Of a stretch of 64,000 nucleotides of DNA, positions 1 through 8,487 are shown piece by piece (position 1 is the first letter of the stretch; the number at the start of each line of letters is the position of its first letter). Below the pieces are notes generated by a model. The model was not told the origin of the DNA. It saw only the letters and a list, made by a program, of their open reading frames with translations, and did no database searches. A program made the translations under genes and the position numbers. The stretch spans positions 125,203 to 189,202 of the forward strand of contig DEOB01000011.1 of the NCBI GenBank assembly GCA_002359895.1, read 5' to 3'. Origin of the DNA: Stenotrophomonas sp. UBA2629. GTDB taxonomy: Bacteria; Pseudomonadota; Gammaproteobacteria; Xanthomonadales; Xanthomonadaceae.

Positions 1-1956
1 CTCGCCGCACTGGCGGGCGCGCAGCGCTTGGAGCTGTGCACCACCGACTACACCGACAACCTGGCCGCGCGCAAAAACGCGGTCAACGACAACAGCTTTG
101 CCGGCACACTCGCCATCCAGTGCGGCTACTGGGGCGCGGAGCTGCCCAGCAGTGCACGCTTTGTCACCGTCTCGCCCAGCCGTCCCTTGAACGCCGTGCG
201 CGTCACCGCCTCGCGCCAGTCCGTGCCGTTCTTCGGCCAACTCGGTGCGATGCCCATGATCAATGCCACCGCCACCGCCCGCCGCACCGAACCCCAGGCC
301 GCTTTCAGCGTTGGCTCCCGCCTGCTCAACGTCAATGGCAGCGCACCGTTGCAGGGCCTGCTGCGTTTGGTCGGCGTGGACCTCAATCAAACCCAGATAG
401 GCAGCTACCAAGGGTTGGCCAACGTCAAAGTCACCCCGCGCGGCCTGCTGGAGGCACTGAACATTCCGGTCGCGGTGGACATGACGGTCGGCGAGTTCAA
501 CAGCCTGTTGGCGGCCAACCAGATCAGCGTGGGCAAACTGCTGGAGGTAATGGCCGACCTTGCCGATCAACAAGGCGTTGCGGGCGTGAGCCTGGGCCTG
601 CTGGAACAGAAACTGCTCGGCGTCGGCCTGCGGGATGTACTGGTGCAACTGGGCTCCACCGCAAGCAGCAGTGGCTTGTTTGCCAAGGTGGGCGGCGGCA
701 GCCAAGCCGTTGCTGGTGCACTGGATGTGGAACTCAATGCGCTGGAACTGCTGGGCACCAGCATCTCCATCGCCAATTCAAAACACGCCGTCGCCGTGCC
801 GCAGTTGAACCTGCCGTTGCTGCGCGCAAAGGCCAGCATCGTTGAACCAGCCTCCATCGCGATTGGCCCGGTCGGCACCACCGCTTACAACAGCCAGGTG
901 CGTTTGTTCCTGGACATCGATTCGCAATACCTGCCGTTGGGCGTGGGCCAGGTGCTTGGCTTTCTGGGGACACGCATCAGACTTCCCACCTACATTGACG
1001 TGATTGATGGCTACGGCAGGCTGTCGGCGATCAACTGCAGCGCGCAGCCGGCCACCGCCACGGTCGATGTGGAAAGCCCCATCGCCAATGTCTGCATCGG
1101 CAAGGCCAGCACACCGTGGGATTCCACCCGCGAGCTGTGCAGCACCGGCTTGGGTAACGAGCAGTTGATCACCCTGCTCGGCCGCAGTGTACTCACTCAC
1201 AAGATCGCCCTGCCGGCGCTGCCCAACCACGACCAGCTGACGCTGAGCGAAGGCCAGACCGGCACGGTCAAGCCCAACAACCTGCAGGTGGGCAAACTCG
1301 TTTCCGACCTGGTCGGTGCGTTGCTGGGCACCCTGCAGTCACTGCTTGCACCGCCGGGCAGCACTCCCGATACCGCCAAGGATGTCGCCCGCCAATATCT
1401 GGAGGCCACCAAGGTCAACGGCTTCTATCAACCCGAAGCCGTGGTGACAGCGTTGCGCGACGGCAATGCCAACCTGCCGGCACTGGGCAACTGGAACACA
1501 CAGATTCCCACCTGCGAATACTGGCTGCTGGGCTGCACGCCCAAGAAGGTGCAGGGCAACGTCTGGGATGGCTTCCTCTACGAAACCAACGTCAGCGACC
1601 CCAGCATCATTGGTGGCCTGCTTGATGTCTTGGGCATCACGTCCTGCAAGGGGCTGCTGGCCGGGTTGCTGGCGTACAACAGCTGCGTGGAGAACGCGCT
1701 GGCCAAATACCTGCAGACCAAGCCCGGCGGCGTCAACAGTACCGGCAGCTACAACCCGGCCACCGGCAGCGGCAGTTGTTCGGGCATTCTGTGCAGCCTG
1801 CTCAAACCCGTAATAGACAACACTCTGCGGCCGCTGCTGGACGGCATCGGCAACCTGCTGTCGGTGGTTCTGTCCGACGTGCTGGGGCTGCAGCTGGGCC
1901 GCAGTGATGTGCACATGCAGGCGATCCAATGTGGCCGCAGCCAGTTGGTGGAATGA
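1..1956 (+). CDS. TadG-like (Tad-domain) secreted surface protein, 5' end missing
   Basis: The open frame runs in from before the window: the bases upstream of the first in-window start codon continue it without a stop as L-A-A-L-A-G-A-Q-R. An alanine-rich ALAGAQRL helix followed by a long extracellular part is what Tad/TadG-like pilus-assembly proteins show after their N-terminal membrane anchor. The visible 650 or so residues are rich in small and hydrophobic residues, with scattered cysteine pairs (for example around CSGILC) that suggest disulphides outside the cytoplasm. The C-terminus ends in the pattern DVHMQAIQCGRSQLVE, which I remember from large xanthomonad Tad-domain proteins. A role in Flp/Tad pilus assembly or surface adhesion is inferred. 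No other tad gene is in view, so the rest of the cluster would lie to the left. Confidence 0.7.
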   Translation, partial: LAALAGAQRLELCTTDYTDNLAARKNAVNDNSFAGTLAIQCGYWGAELPSSARFVTVSPSRPLNAVRVTASRQSVPFFGQLGAMPMINATATARRTEPQAAFSVGSRLLNVNGSAPLQGLLRLVGVDLNQTQIGSYQGLANVKVTPRGLLEALNIPVAVDMTVGEFNSLLAANQISVGKLLEVMADLADQQGVAGVSLGLLEQKLLGVGLRDVLVQLGSTASSSGLFAKVGGGSQAVAGALDVELNALELLGTSISIANSKHAVAVPQLNLPLLRAKASIVEPASIAIGPVGTTAYNSQVRLFLDIDSQYLPLGVGQVLGFLGTRIRLPTYIDVIDGYGRLSAINCSAQPATATVDVESPIANVCIGKASTPWDSTRELCSTGLGNEQLITLLGRSVLTHKIALPALPNHDQLTLSEGQTGTVKPNNLQVGKLVSDLVGALLGTLQSLLAPPGSTPDTAKDVARQYLEATKVNGFYQPEAVVTALRDGNANLPALGNWNTQIPTCEYWLLGCTPKKVQGNVWDGFLYETNVSDPSIIGGLLDVLGITSCKGLLAGLLAYNSCVENALAKYLQTKPGGVNSTGSYNPATGSGSCSGILCSLLKPVIDNTLRPLLDGIGNLLSVVLSDVLGLQLGRSDVHMQAIQCGRSQLVE

Positions 1957-2089
1957 GCCAATCAGCAGGCAAGCAGATCGTTGCGGCACAGCGCTTTTCG
2001 GCGCTGGGACGCGTGCTATGCTCGGCGCCGACCCGTACGCAAGCAGCATCTGCGACGGCCATCGCAATTCGGGGGAATTACGAGGATCT

Positions 2090-2803
2090 ATGAGAAGGAT
2101 CAAGAGATTGCCGGCCCGCTTGGCCTGTGCATTGCTGCTTGTTGGCATGGTCGCCGCGCCGCATGCATTTGCCGGCCGCTGGCAACGCGGTGAAGCCGAG
2201 CCACCCGCCGCGCCCGCCAACAGTGAGGACACCGCCGTCGGCAACACCGTTGCCGAATTGCAGCGGCTGATGAACAACCGCGAGTTGACCGAACTGCGCA
2301 CCACCTACAACGGCAACTACGGCGCCAGTTTGTTGTTCCATACCGATTCGATGAACTACTACGTGGCGCTGTTCCACGAAAAAGAGTTCTGGCGGGTCAT
2401 CCGCACCGATTCGGTGGAAAGCGCCGAGGCGCTGTATCTCACCTTCGCCGACCAGACCAAGCAGCTGGCCCAGGTTTACCTGGACACCATCCGCTTGCAG
2501 GCCGGCAAGGCCTACAGCGAAAAACTGGTGGCCTTGAACGAGCGCCGCCTGCGCGGTCTGCAGCAGGAAGTGGAACAGCAGCGCCAGCAGTCGATGCAGG
2601 TCAGCAATGCACTGCAGGAGCGCAAGCAGCAGGCCGTCGCACTCAGCTCGGACCTGCGCGCCACCAATACCCAGCTTGAAGCGCTGGACAAGCAGATCAA
2701 GGCGCTGCAGGCACAGCAGGTCAACCCGGAACTGTCGCTACCGCCGGCCCCCGTAGTGGCCCCCGCCCCTGCCGTGGCACCTGAGTTACCGGCGCAGCAT
2801 TGA
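2090..2803 (+). CDS. DUF2968 family exported coiled-coil protein
   Basis: A 237-residue protein starting at the ATG at 2090. The frame is open further upstream, but only this start places a clean signal peptide (basic MRRIKRLPARL, hydrophobic core, cleavage near AFA-GRW). The mature part holds the block NNRELTELRTTYNGNYGASLLF, then a YVALFHEKEFWRVI stretch, both typical of DUF2968, a proteobacterial family of unknown function. Residues of about 150-215 form a glutamine-rich coiled coil, and the C-terminus is proline/alanine-rich. It is probably periplasmic or surface-attached. It lies 133 bases after the Tad-like gene on the same strand and may be co-expressed with it. Function is not known. 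Confidence 0.8.
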   Translation: MRRIKRLPARLACALLLVGMVAAPHAFAGRWQRGEAEPPAAPANSEDTAVGNTVAELQRLMNNRELTELRTTYNGNYGASLLFHTDSMNYYVALFHEKEFWRVIRTDSVESAEALYLTFADQTKQLAQVYLDTIRLQAGKAYSEKLVALNERRLRGLQQEVEQQRQQSMQVSNALQERKQQAVALSSDLRATNTQLEALDKQIKALQAQQVNPELSLPPAPVVAPAPAVAPELPAQH

Positions 2804-2825
2804 GTTGCATCGCAAAGGGTGGCTG

Positions 2826-3065
2826 ATGGCGACCAGAAAACCTGAAAGCCGAGGGACCACGTCCCTCGGTTTCAAAAACAGAAACGGGCAACGTGTCGTT
2901 GAAGCAACCGGGCTGCCCGGCACGGACCATCTACAGAAAATCTACGTCCTTCGCTGCGGCAACTGCGAATCGGACTATGGCGTGCATGGCAGCGACATCC
3001 ATCATCGCCGCTGCCCGCATTGCGATGGTGGCCAGCCAGGATTGGTTTACGCGCGCGCAACCTGA
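2826..3065 (+). CDS. Small zinc-ribbon-like protein of unknown function
   Basis: A 79-residue protein. I place the start at the ATG at 2826, because the TTG 21 bases earlier would add an unlikely N-terminus. The C-terminal half carries C-x2-C (CGNC) and, about 20 residues on, C-x2-C (CPHC) with two histidines between them, the layout of a small zinc ribbon. The N-terminal half is polar and basic. I do not recognise a named family. A nucleic-acid or protein-binding role would be typical of such ribbons but is only inference. It follows the DUF2968 gene by 22 bases. Confidence 0.55.
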   Translation: MATRKPESRGTTSLGFKNRNGQRVVEATGLPGTDHLQKIYVLRCGNCESDYGVHGSDIHHRRCPHCDGGQPGLVYARAT

Positions 3066-3130
3066 TCGTGATTTCAAATCAAGGCCGCTTCTCGGCTACA
3101 CGCGCCTGCAATCCAGCGCGCTCACGCTGA

Positions 3131-3154
3131 CTCGCACTCGCACTCGCACTCGCA
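3131..3154. repeat. Tandem hexamer CTCGCA x4
   Basis: Four perfect head-to-tail copies of CTCGCA lie just before the small membrane-protein gene. A six-base unit keeps the reading frame if copy number changes. A comparable four-copy array of a different hexamer is at 24701. Confidence 0.85.
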
Positions 3155-3192
3155 ATGTGATTTTGATTTCGGCGCCAAGCGGAGTGAACGCT

Positions 3193-3471
3193 GTGAATAT
3201 CCAGACAAAAGCCGCACTACGCGCGACGCTGGTTGTTGGAGTCTGGGCGGCATTGATGCTGGTGCCGTTCGTCTACGTGATCACGCTGATTGTCTTCATG
3301 CTGCCGCTATGGATACTCCACGGCATGGGCATTCCAGGCCTCGGAAGTGAGCTGAATGGCTTTTTTGTCCCCAGCGCGATTGGCTGGACCCTAGCTGCTG
3401 GTTTGGTTTGGTTGCTGGCCTTCTGGTTATTTCACCGGCGGCAGCGCAGGGCAACAACGTCCCCCGCATGA
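3193..3471 (+). CDS. Small two-helix membrane protein of unknown function
   Basis: A 92-residue protein from the GTG at 3193, chosen because GGAG lies eight bases upstream. The alternative GTG at 3184 has no comparable ribosome-binding site. Two hydrophobic segments (about residues 12-40 and 58-78) are separated by a short glycine-rich loop (HGMGIPGLGSE). The C-terminus is basic (HRRQRR) and so is expected on the cytoplasmic side. I see no recognisable family motif. It stands alone between the zinc-ribbon gene and cnoX. Confidence 0.5.
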   Translation: MNIQTKAALRATLVVGVWAALMLVPFVYVITLIVFMLPLWILHGMGIPGLGSELNGFFVPSAIGWTLAAGLVWLLAFWLFHRRQRRATTSPA

Positions 3472-3544
3472 CCTCAACCGCGGCCGGTCGATGCCTCGGA
3501 AGGCGGCTAGATCCAAGCATTCAAGCGCCTCTTGGCTTCATCCA

Positions 3545-3564
3545 CAGCCTGCCTCTGCAGGCTG
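3545..3564. repeat. Perfect inverted repeat, 8-bp stem
   Basis: CAGCCTGC, a four-base CTCT loop and GCAGGCTG form a perfect hairpin between the small membrane-protein gene and cnoX. No T-run follows, so it is not a classical intrinsic terminator. It could stabilise the upstream transcript. Confidence 0.5.
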
Positions 3565-3580
3565 TCTGCGTAATGAGTGG

Positions 3581-3609
3581 TTGAGAATTCGTGCCGCCGT
3601 CGCCATAAA
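3581..3609 (+). promoter_or_regulatory. Candidate sigma-70 promoter of cnoX
   Basis: TTGAGA (3581-3586) and CATAAA (3604-3609) are 17 bases apart, a good match to sigma-70 spacing, and lie about 30 bases before the cnoX start codon. The match is by eye only. Confidence 0.4.
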
Positions 3610-3640
3610 GGGGATTCCTGTCTGCCACAAAATTCCCGTC

Positions 3641-4504
3641 ATGAGCGAACTTCCCCACGTTTTCGACGTCACCACCGAAACCTTCGAGGCCGAGGTTCTG
3701 CAGAAATCGCTGCAGACGCCGGTGCTGGTCGACTTCTGGGCCACCTGGTGCGGGCCGTGCAAAACCCTGGGGCCGCTGCTGGAAAAGCTGGCCGGTGATT
3801 ACAACGGTGCGTTCGAGCTGGCCAAGGTGGATGTGGACAAAGAGCAGCAGGTGGCTGCCGCGTTCCAGATCCGCTCGGTGCCGACCGTGTTCCTGATCAA
3901 GGACGGCCAGATCGTCGATGGCTTCCCCGGCGCCATGCCCGAAGGCCAGCTGCGTGAGTTCCTCACCCAGCACGGCGTGCTGCCGTTGGAAGCGGCGCCT
4001 GCAGAAGAGGCCGAGCCCGAAGCGCTGCCGCTGGACCCGCAGGCTGAAGTCGCCGCACTGCGCGAAGCCATTGCCGCCGAGCCGGACAAGGACGAGCTCA
4101 AGCTCGACCTGGCGCTGGCCCTGCTCAAGACCGGCGCCACCGAGGAAGCCGGCCCGCTGCTGGATGCCCTGCCCGCCAATCTGGCCACCGACGACCGTGC
4201 CGTCCGCGCACGCGCCCGTCTTGATTTCAGCAATGCGCTGAAGGGCGCACCGTCGGCCGATGTGCTTGCCGCCCGCGTACAGGCCGATGGCAACGACCTG
4301 GAAGCCCGCTACCAGCTCGGCATCCACCACCTGCTCGGTGGCCAGGACGAGGCCGCGCTGGAACAGTTCATCGAGATGCTGCGTATCGACCGCAACTTCC
4401 GCGACAGCCTGCCGAAGAAAGCGCTGATCGACGCCTTCCGCGTCATCGAGGATGAAGATCTTGTCGGCCGGTTCCGTCGCCGGATGTCATCACTGCTGTT
4501 CTGA
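3641..4504 (+). CDS. cnoX: Thioredoxin-TPR holdase chaperone CnoX (YbbN)
   Basis: A 287-residue protein with an N-terminal thioredoxin fold (residues about 1-110, active site W36-C-G-P-C40, cis-Pro region RSVPTVFLI) followed by an alpha-helical TPR-like half. Length and domain order match CnoX/YbbN, which protects proteins from aggregation under hypochlorite stress and hands them to GroEL. The E. coli protein has lost one active-site cysteine, but here both are present, so thiol-disulphide activity is likely retained, as in Caulobacter CnoX. The start ATG at 3641 is the first that gives a normal thioredoxin N-terminus. The long upstream open frame is ignored. It stands as a single gene with its own candidate promoter. 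Confidence 0.9.
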   Translation: MSELPHVFDVTTETFEAEVLQKSLQTPVLVDFWATWCGPCKTLGPLLEKLAGDYNGAFELAKVDVDKEQQVAAAFQIRSVPTVFLIKDGQIVDGFPGAMPEGQLREFLTQHGVLPLEAAPAEEAEPEALPLDPQAEVAALREAIAAEPDKDELKLDLALALLKTGATEEAGPLLDALPANLATDDRAVRARARLDFSNALKGAPSADVLAARVQADGNDLEARYQLGIHHLLGGQDEAALEQFIEMLRIDRNFRDSLPKKALIDAFRVIEDEDLVGRFRRRMSSLLF

Positions 4505-4655
4505 TGCGGCACATTCATGCAGCCGGGCCGTTGCCTGAACGATAATACTGCGTGGTCAATTCATGGCCACGCCGCAGCAGGCGTTGCGGTATCCGGGGGG
4601 ATGGAGATACACGGCATGGAAACCGGGGCTCCAGGTACCCGTACCTGAGGATTAG

Positions 4656-6320
4656 TTGTCCGTGACCTTGTCGATTCAGCGGTTCCGGCACCTTGGCTTC
4701 GTGCTCAAGGTGCTGCTCGTCAGCCTACTTCTGCTAAATGCCGCCCATGCCCAGGACTGGAATTACCGTGTCCGTCCCGGTGACAACCTGTGGGATCTGG
4801 GTGGGCGCTATCTCAAGTCATCCGTACCCTGGCAGCGCTTGCAACAGCACAACGCCGTCAGCGACCCGTATCACCTGGCGCCCGGCCAGACCCTGCGCTT
4901 CCCGATTGCCTGGCTGCGGGTAGAGCCGGCACCCGCGCGCGTGCTTGCCGTACGCGGCCCGGCGTTTCTGGTGGATGCCACACGCGGTGATCAGCCCCTG
5001 CACGAGGGCATGCAATTGCCGATCGGAAGTGAGATCCAGACCGGCGAAGACGCCAACGTGACCTTGATCTTCGCTGATGACTCGCACTTGCTGCTGCGCG
5101 ACAACGCGCAGTTGCATCTGGACCAACTCAGCAGTTACGGCAGCACAGGCATGGTCGATACGCGCCTGCGGCTGCAACGCGGGCGCAGCAGCAGCCGGGT
5201 GACGCCGGCGCGCGGCCCGGCATCGCGCTACATGATCACCGCGCCCACCGCGACCAGCAGCGTACGCGGCACGGTGTTCCGCGTAAGCGCTGGCGGCACG
5301 GCCTCCGCAGCGGCAGCGACCGAAGTGCTGGAAGGCCGCGTACATGTCAGCAACCGTCGCGGCGGGCAATTGATTGAATCCGGCTTCGCCAGCACCAGTT
5401 CCACCACTGCCAACGCGCCCAGTGCGGCACAGGCATTGCTCCCTGCCCCGCAACTGCAGGCCGAACAGCTGCGGCTGTCGCCGCTGCCCCTGCTGGCCGC
5501 ATGGCAACCGGTAGCCGGAGCGGCCAGCTATCGCGCCGAGGTGGTCCGCGCCGACAACACCGAAGTACTGTTGGCCGCCCGCAATCTTGTCGAGCCCAAA
5601 CTGCAGATGGACGACCTGCCCCCCGGCGAACTGCGGCTGCTTGTGCGCGCGGTCACTGCCGAAGGTGTGGAAGGCCGTGATGCCGAACAGACATTCACTG
5701 TCCCCGATGGCCTGCCCGCACCGCTGACCCTGGCCCCGCAGCATGCGCAGACCGTCCACCAGCCGCAACCGCGTTTCGAATGGGCGCGGGTGCCCGGCGC
5801 CACCGGCACGGTGCTGCAGGTGGCGAGCGAGCCGCTGTTTGTGCAACCACTGCTGGAACAACAAGCACACGGCAACCGTGCGCGCGCAGCGTCGGCTCTG
5901 GCCCCGGGCGAGTACTTCTGGCGTGTCGCATCGTTGGATGTGCAAGGCCAGCGTGGCCGTTACGGGCAAGCGCTGCCGCTGCAGATCAGCGATGCACCGG
6001 TGGACCCCCAACTGGAGTCCGGTAAAGGCCAGAAAGGCGAGCTCACGCTGCGCTGGCAGGCCGGAGCGGAAGGCCAGCGATATCGCGTGCAGATAGACCG
6101 CAAGGGAGATTTCACCCGCCCGCTGCTGGATCAGGAGGTTGATCAGCCCCAGGTGACGCTGAAGCAGCCATGGCGTGGCGGTGACCTGCATGTGCGGGTG
6201 CAGACCATTGACGACGACGGTTATGTCGATGCGTTCTCGCCCACGCAGCTGATTTCCCTGCCATGCAAACTCTGCTACGGCGCGGGCGCCAGCGCGCTGC
6301 TGTTGTTGCTGGTGCTATGA
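4656..6320 (+). CDS. LysM and FecR domain periplasmic protein
   Basis: A 554-residue exported protein. The start is TTG at 4656 (GAGG five bases upstream), and the GTG at 4662 is an equally possible start. After a signal peptide ending near AHA-QDW comes a LysM module (about 35-90, YRVRPGDNLWDLGGRYL), which binds glycan chains of peptidoglycan. Next is a FecR-type domain (about 95-230, ending in TAPTATSSVRGTVFRV), then two or three fibronectin-like repeats. The last 18 residues are hydrophobic with no basic tail. The stop codon overlaps the start of the CHASE2-GGDEF gene (ATGA), so the two are translationally coupled. I infer that this protein senses or anchors at the cell wall and works with the cyclase. 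Confidence 0.8.
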   Translation: MSVTLSIQRFRHLGFVLKVLLVSLLLLNAAHAQDWNYRVRPGDNLWDLGGRYLKSSVPWQRLQQHNAVSDPYHLAPGQTLRFPIAWLRVEPAPARVLAVRGPAFLVDATRGDQPLHEGMQLPIGSEIQTGEDANVTLIFADDSHLLLRDNAQLHLDQLSSYGSTGMVDTRLRLQRGRSSSRVTPARGPASRYMITAPTATSSVRGTVFRVSAGGTASAAAATEVLEGRVHVSNRRGGQLIESGFASTSSTTANAPSAAQALLPAPQLQAEQLRLSPLPLLAAWQPVAGAASYRAEVVRADNTEVLLAARNLVEPKLQMDDLPPGELRLLVRAVTAEGVEGRDAEQTFTVPDGLPAPLTLAPQHAQTVHQPQPRFEWARVPGATGTVLQVASEPLFVQPLLEQQAHGNRARAASALAPGEYFWRVASLDVQGQRGRYGQALPLQISDAPVDPQLESGKGQKGELTLRWQAGAEGQRYRVQIDRKGDFTRPLLDQEVDQPQVTLKQPWRGGDLHVRVQTIDDDGYVDAFSPTQLISLPCKLCYGAGASALLLLLVL

Positions 6321-7948
6321 GAGCGCTATGGCTGCGCTGGCACCATCGCCTGCTGCTGGCGGCCGCACTGGGCGTGCTGGCCGGTTGCGTCAGCTATGCC
6401 AAAGTGTTCTGGCAGCAGGACGAAAACGTCTACGACGAGTGGGTTGGTAACTGGGACTACGCGGTCGATCCACGCCTACTGATCATCGCCATAGATGACC
6501 ACAGCCTGCAGCAGCTGGGGCAATGGCCCTGGCCACGCAGCACCCACGCCCGCCTGCTCGATCGCCTGCGCGAAGCGGGCGCCGAGCGCGTTGCGCTGGA
6601 CCTGATGTTCATCGAACCCGACCATCTGAACGGCGATCAGGACACCACGCTGGCCGACGCAATCAAACGCAGCGGCAATGTCGTGCTGCCGGTATTGGCG
6701 GTGGCCCCCAGCATCGAGGCGGTACCGGAAGAATTGATGCCGATGACGGCCCTCTCCACCGCCGCCGCACAACTGGCGCACACCGACATCGAGATCGAAG
6801 GTGACGGCGTTGCGCGCGGCCTGTATCTCAAAGCCGGGATCGGCTCGGCCTATTGGCCGGCATTGGGCATGGCGTTGGCCGGCCAGACCGATCCAGCACC
6901 CGGGCTCGTCAATCCCATGGGCGCGGCGCTTACCCCTTATCAATGGCACCGCGACAACTACGTGCGGCTGCGTTACGCCGGCCCGCCGGGCAGCGTTCCA
7001 CAGGTGCCCTACAGCGATGTACTGGAAGGTCGCGTTCCGCTGGGCCTGCTGCGCGGGCGGTTGGTGATCATCGGCATGACTGCCAGCGGCATTGCCCCGC
7101 GCCTGCTCACCCCCACCTCGCACGAGCGCTGGATGAGTGGCAGCGAGTACCAAGCCAACGTTGCCTCAATGCTGCTCAAGCAAAACACCCTGCTGCCGCT
7201 GAGACCCGCAGCGCAGGCCATCGTTGTTGCCCTGCTCACCCTGCTGTGCGCGCTGGCCATTACCTCGCCGCTGCCTTCCTGGCTGGTGGCATTGGTGGCG
7301 ATGCCGACCCCCTTGCTGCTCAGCTTCACCCTGTTGCGGGGCTTCAACGTGTGGTTCGCCCCGATAGCCGCGGTGGCCAGCATTACGCTGCTGCTGTTGG
7401 CCTGGGGCCTTTGGCGCACGCGCTATTGGCGCCGCCAGGCCAATCACGACCCGCTCACCGGCCTGGCCAACCGCATGCGGTTTGAAGAAACCTTGCAGCT
7501 GGAGACCGACGCCGCACGTCGCAGCGGCCGGCCACTGAGTCTGCTGCTGGTCGATATCGACCACTTCAAGGCCTACAACGACACCTACGGCCACTACGTC
7601 GGCGACCGCGTGCTGCGCCAGGTCGCAGATACCATCGGCAATCTCACCCGCCGCCCTCGCGATCTGGCCGCGCGTTTCGGCGGTGACGAATTCGCCATCA
7701 TCCTGCCGGACACGCCGCAGAGCGGCGCGGCACTACTGGCCGAAAGCCTGCTCGCACGCACACGCCAGAGAAGCATCACCGTGGACAAAGGCCAGCTGGC
7801 TCAAGTCAGCGTCACCATCGGCATCCGTACGGTGGTGCCGACCGCCCGGGAGACCCCGGCGCGGCTGTTCAAAGCCGCCGATGCCGCCCTGTACCAGGCC
7901 AAGACCGCAGGACGCGACACCTACCGCACCGATCCCCCATCGGGCTGA
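6317..7948 (+). CDS. CHASE2-GGDEF membrane diguanylate cyclase
   Basis: A 543-residue protein starting at the ATG that overlaps the upstream stop codon. It has an N-terminal membrane segment, a periplasmic CHASE2 sensor domain (about 35-290, with PRLLIIAIDDHSLQQLG and RVALDLMF), three transmembrane helices (about 295-370) and a C-terminal GGDEF domain. The active site FGGDEF is intact, and the product-inhibition site RPRD sits five residues before it, so the enzyme should make c-di-GMP and be feedback controlled. The input ligand is unknown. The partner gene upstream suggests a cell-envelope cue. An LPxTG-like signal is absent, and no EAL domain is present. Confidence 0.9.
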   Translation: MRALWLRWHHRLLLAAALGVLAGCVSYAKVFWQQDENVYDEWVGNWDYAVDPRLLIIAIDDHSLQQLGQWPWPRSTHARLLDRLREAGAERVALDLMFIEPDHLNGDQDTTLADAIKRSGNVVLPVLAVAPSIEAVPEELMPMTALSTAAAQLAHTDIEIEGDGVARGLYLKAGIGSAYWPALGMALAGQTDPAPGLVNPMGAALTPYQWHRDNYVRLRYAGPPGSVPQVPYSDVLEGRVPLGLLRGRLVIIGMTASGIAPRLLTPTSHERWMSGSEYQANVASMLLKQNTLLPLRPAAQAIVVALLTLLCALAITSPLPSWLVALVAMPTPLLLSFTLLRGFNVWFAPIAAVASITLLLLAWGLWRTRYWRRQANHDPLTGLANRMRFEETLQLETDAARRSGRPLSLLLVDIDHFKAYNDTYGHYVGDRVLRQVADTIGNLTRRPRDLAARFGGDEFAIILPDTPQSGAALLAESLLARTRQRSITVDKGQLAQVSVTIGIRTVVPTARETPARLFKAADAALYQAKTAGRDTYRTDPPSG

Positions 7949-8010
7949 CATCGGCCAAACCATACGCATGCGAATGCTAGACTGACCACCCTGATCCAGT
8001 CCCGCCTGCG

Positions 8011-8472
8011 ATGAAAGCCAACCTGTTCCGCCTTGGCATCAACCTGTGGCCGCCGTTCCTGTTTGCCGGTATCCACGTCACCGACATCAGCGCCGACTAC
8101 CGCTACGTGCGGGTCGAGCTGCGGCAGCGGCCGTGGAACGTCAACTACGTGCGCACCCATTTCGGCGGCAGCCTGTTTGCGATGACCGACCCGTTCTGGA
8201 TGCTGTGCGTGCTGCAGAACATGGGCGGCCGTTATTTCGTCTGGGACCGGGCCGGTACCATCGACTTCCTCAAGCCCGGGCGTGGTGTGGTGTGGACGGA
8301 GTTCAAGCTCGACGACACGCTGCTGGATGAAATCAAAGCCGCCACTGCCAATGGCGACAAATACCTGCACTGGTTCGAGAACGAAATCATCGACGCGCAG
8401 GGTGATGTGGTCGCCCGGGTGCGCAAGCAGGTCTACGTGCGGCTCAAGCCCGACGCACGCACGCCGAAGTAA
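8011..8472 (+). CDS. DUF4442 hotdog-fold protein, putative thioesterase
   Basis: A 153-residue protein whose sequence (LGINLWPPFLFAGIHV, then THFGGSLFAMTDPFWM, then WDRAGTIDFLKPGRG) is that of the DUF4442 family. This family has the hotdog fold of acyl-CoA thioesterases such as PaaI and YiiD. The substrate is unknown. No catalytic Asp/Glu can be assigned with confidence from the sequence alone. It is a single gene 62 bases after the cyclase and in the same direction. A TAGACT sequence at about 7976 could be a -10 element. Confidence 0.75.
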   Translation: MKANLFRLGINLWPPFLFAGIHVTDISADYRYVRVELRQRPWNVNYVRTHFGGSLFAMTDPFWMLCVLQNMGGRYFVWDRAGTIDFLKPGRGVVWTEFKLDDTLLDEIKAATANGDKYLHWFENEIIDAQGDVVARVRKQVYVRLKPDARTPK

Positions 8473-8487
8473 CCTTCGCCCGCGCGA

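Noticed and set aside
4818..6191. A 457-codon minus-strand open frame opposite the LysM-FecR gene
   Set aside because: Antisense shadow without ribosome-binding site or domain.
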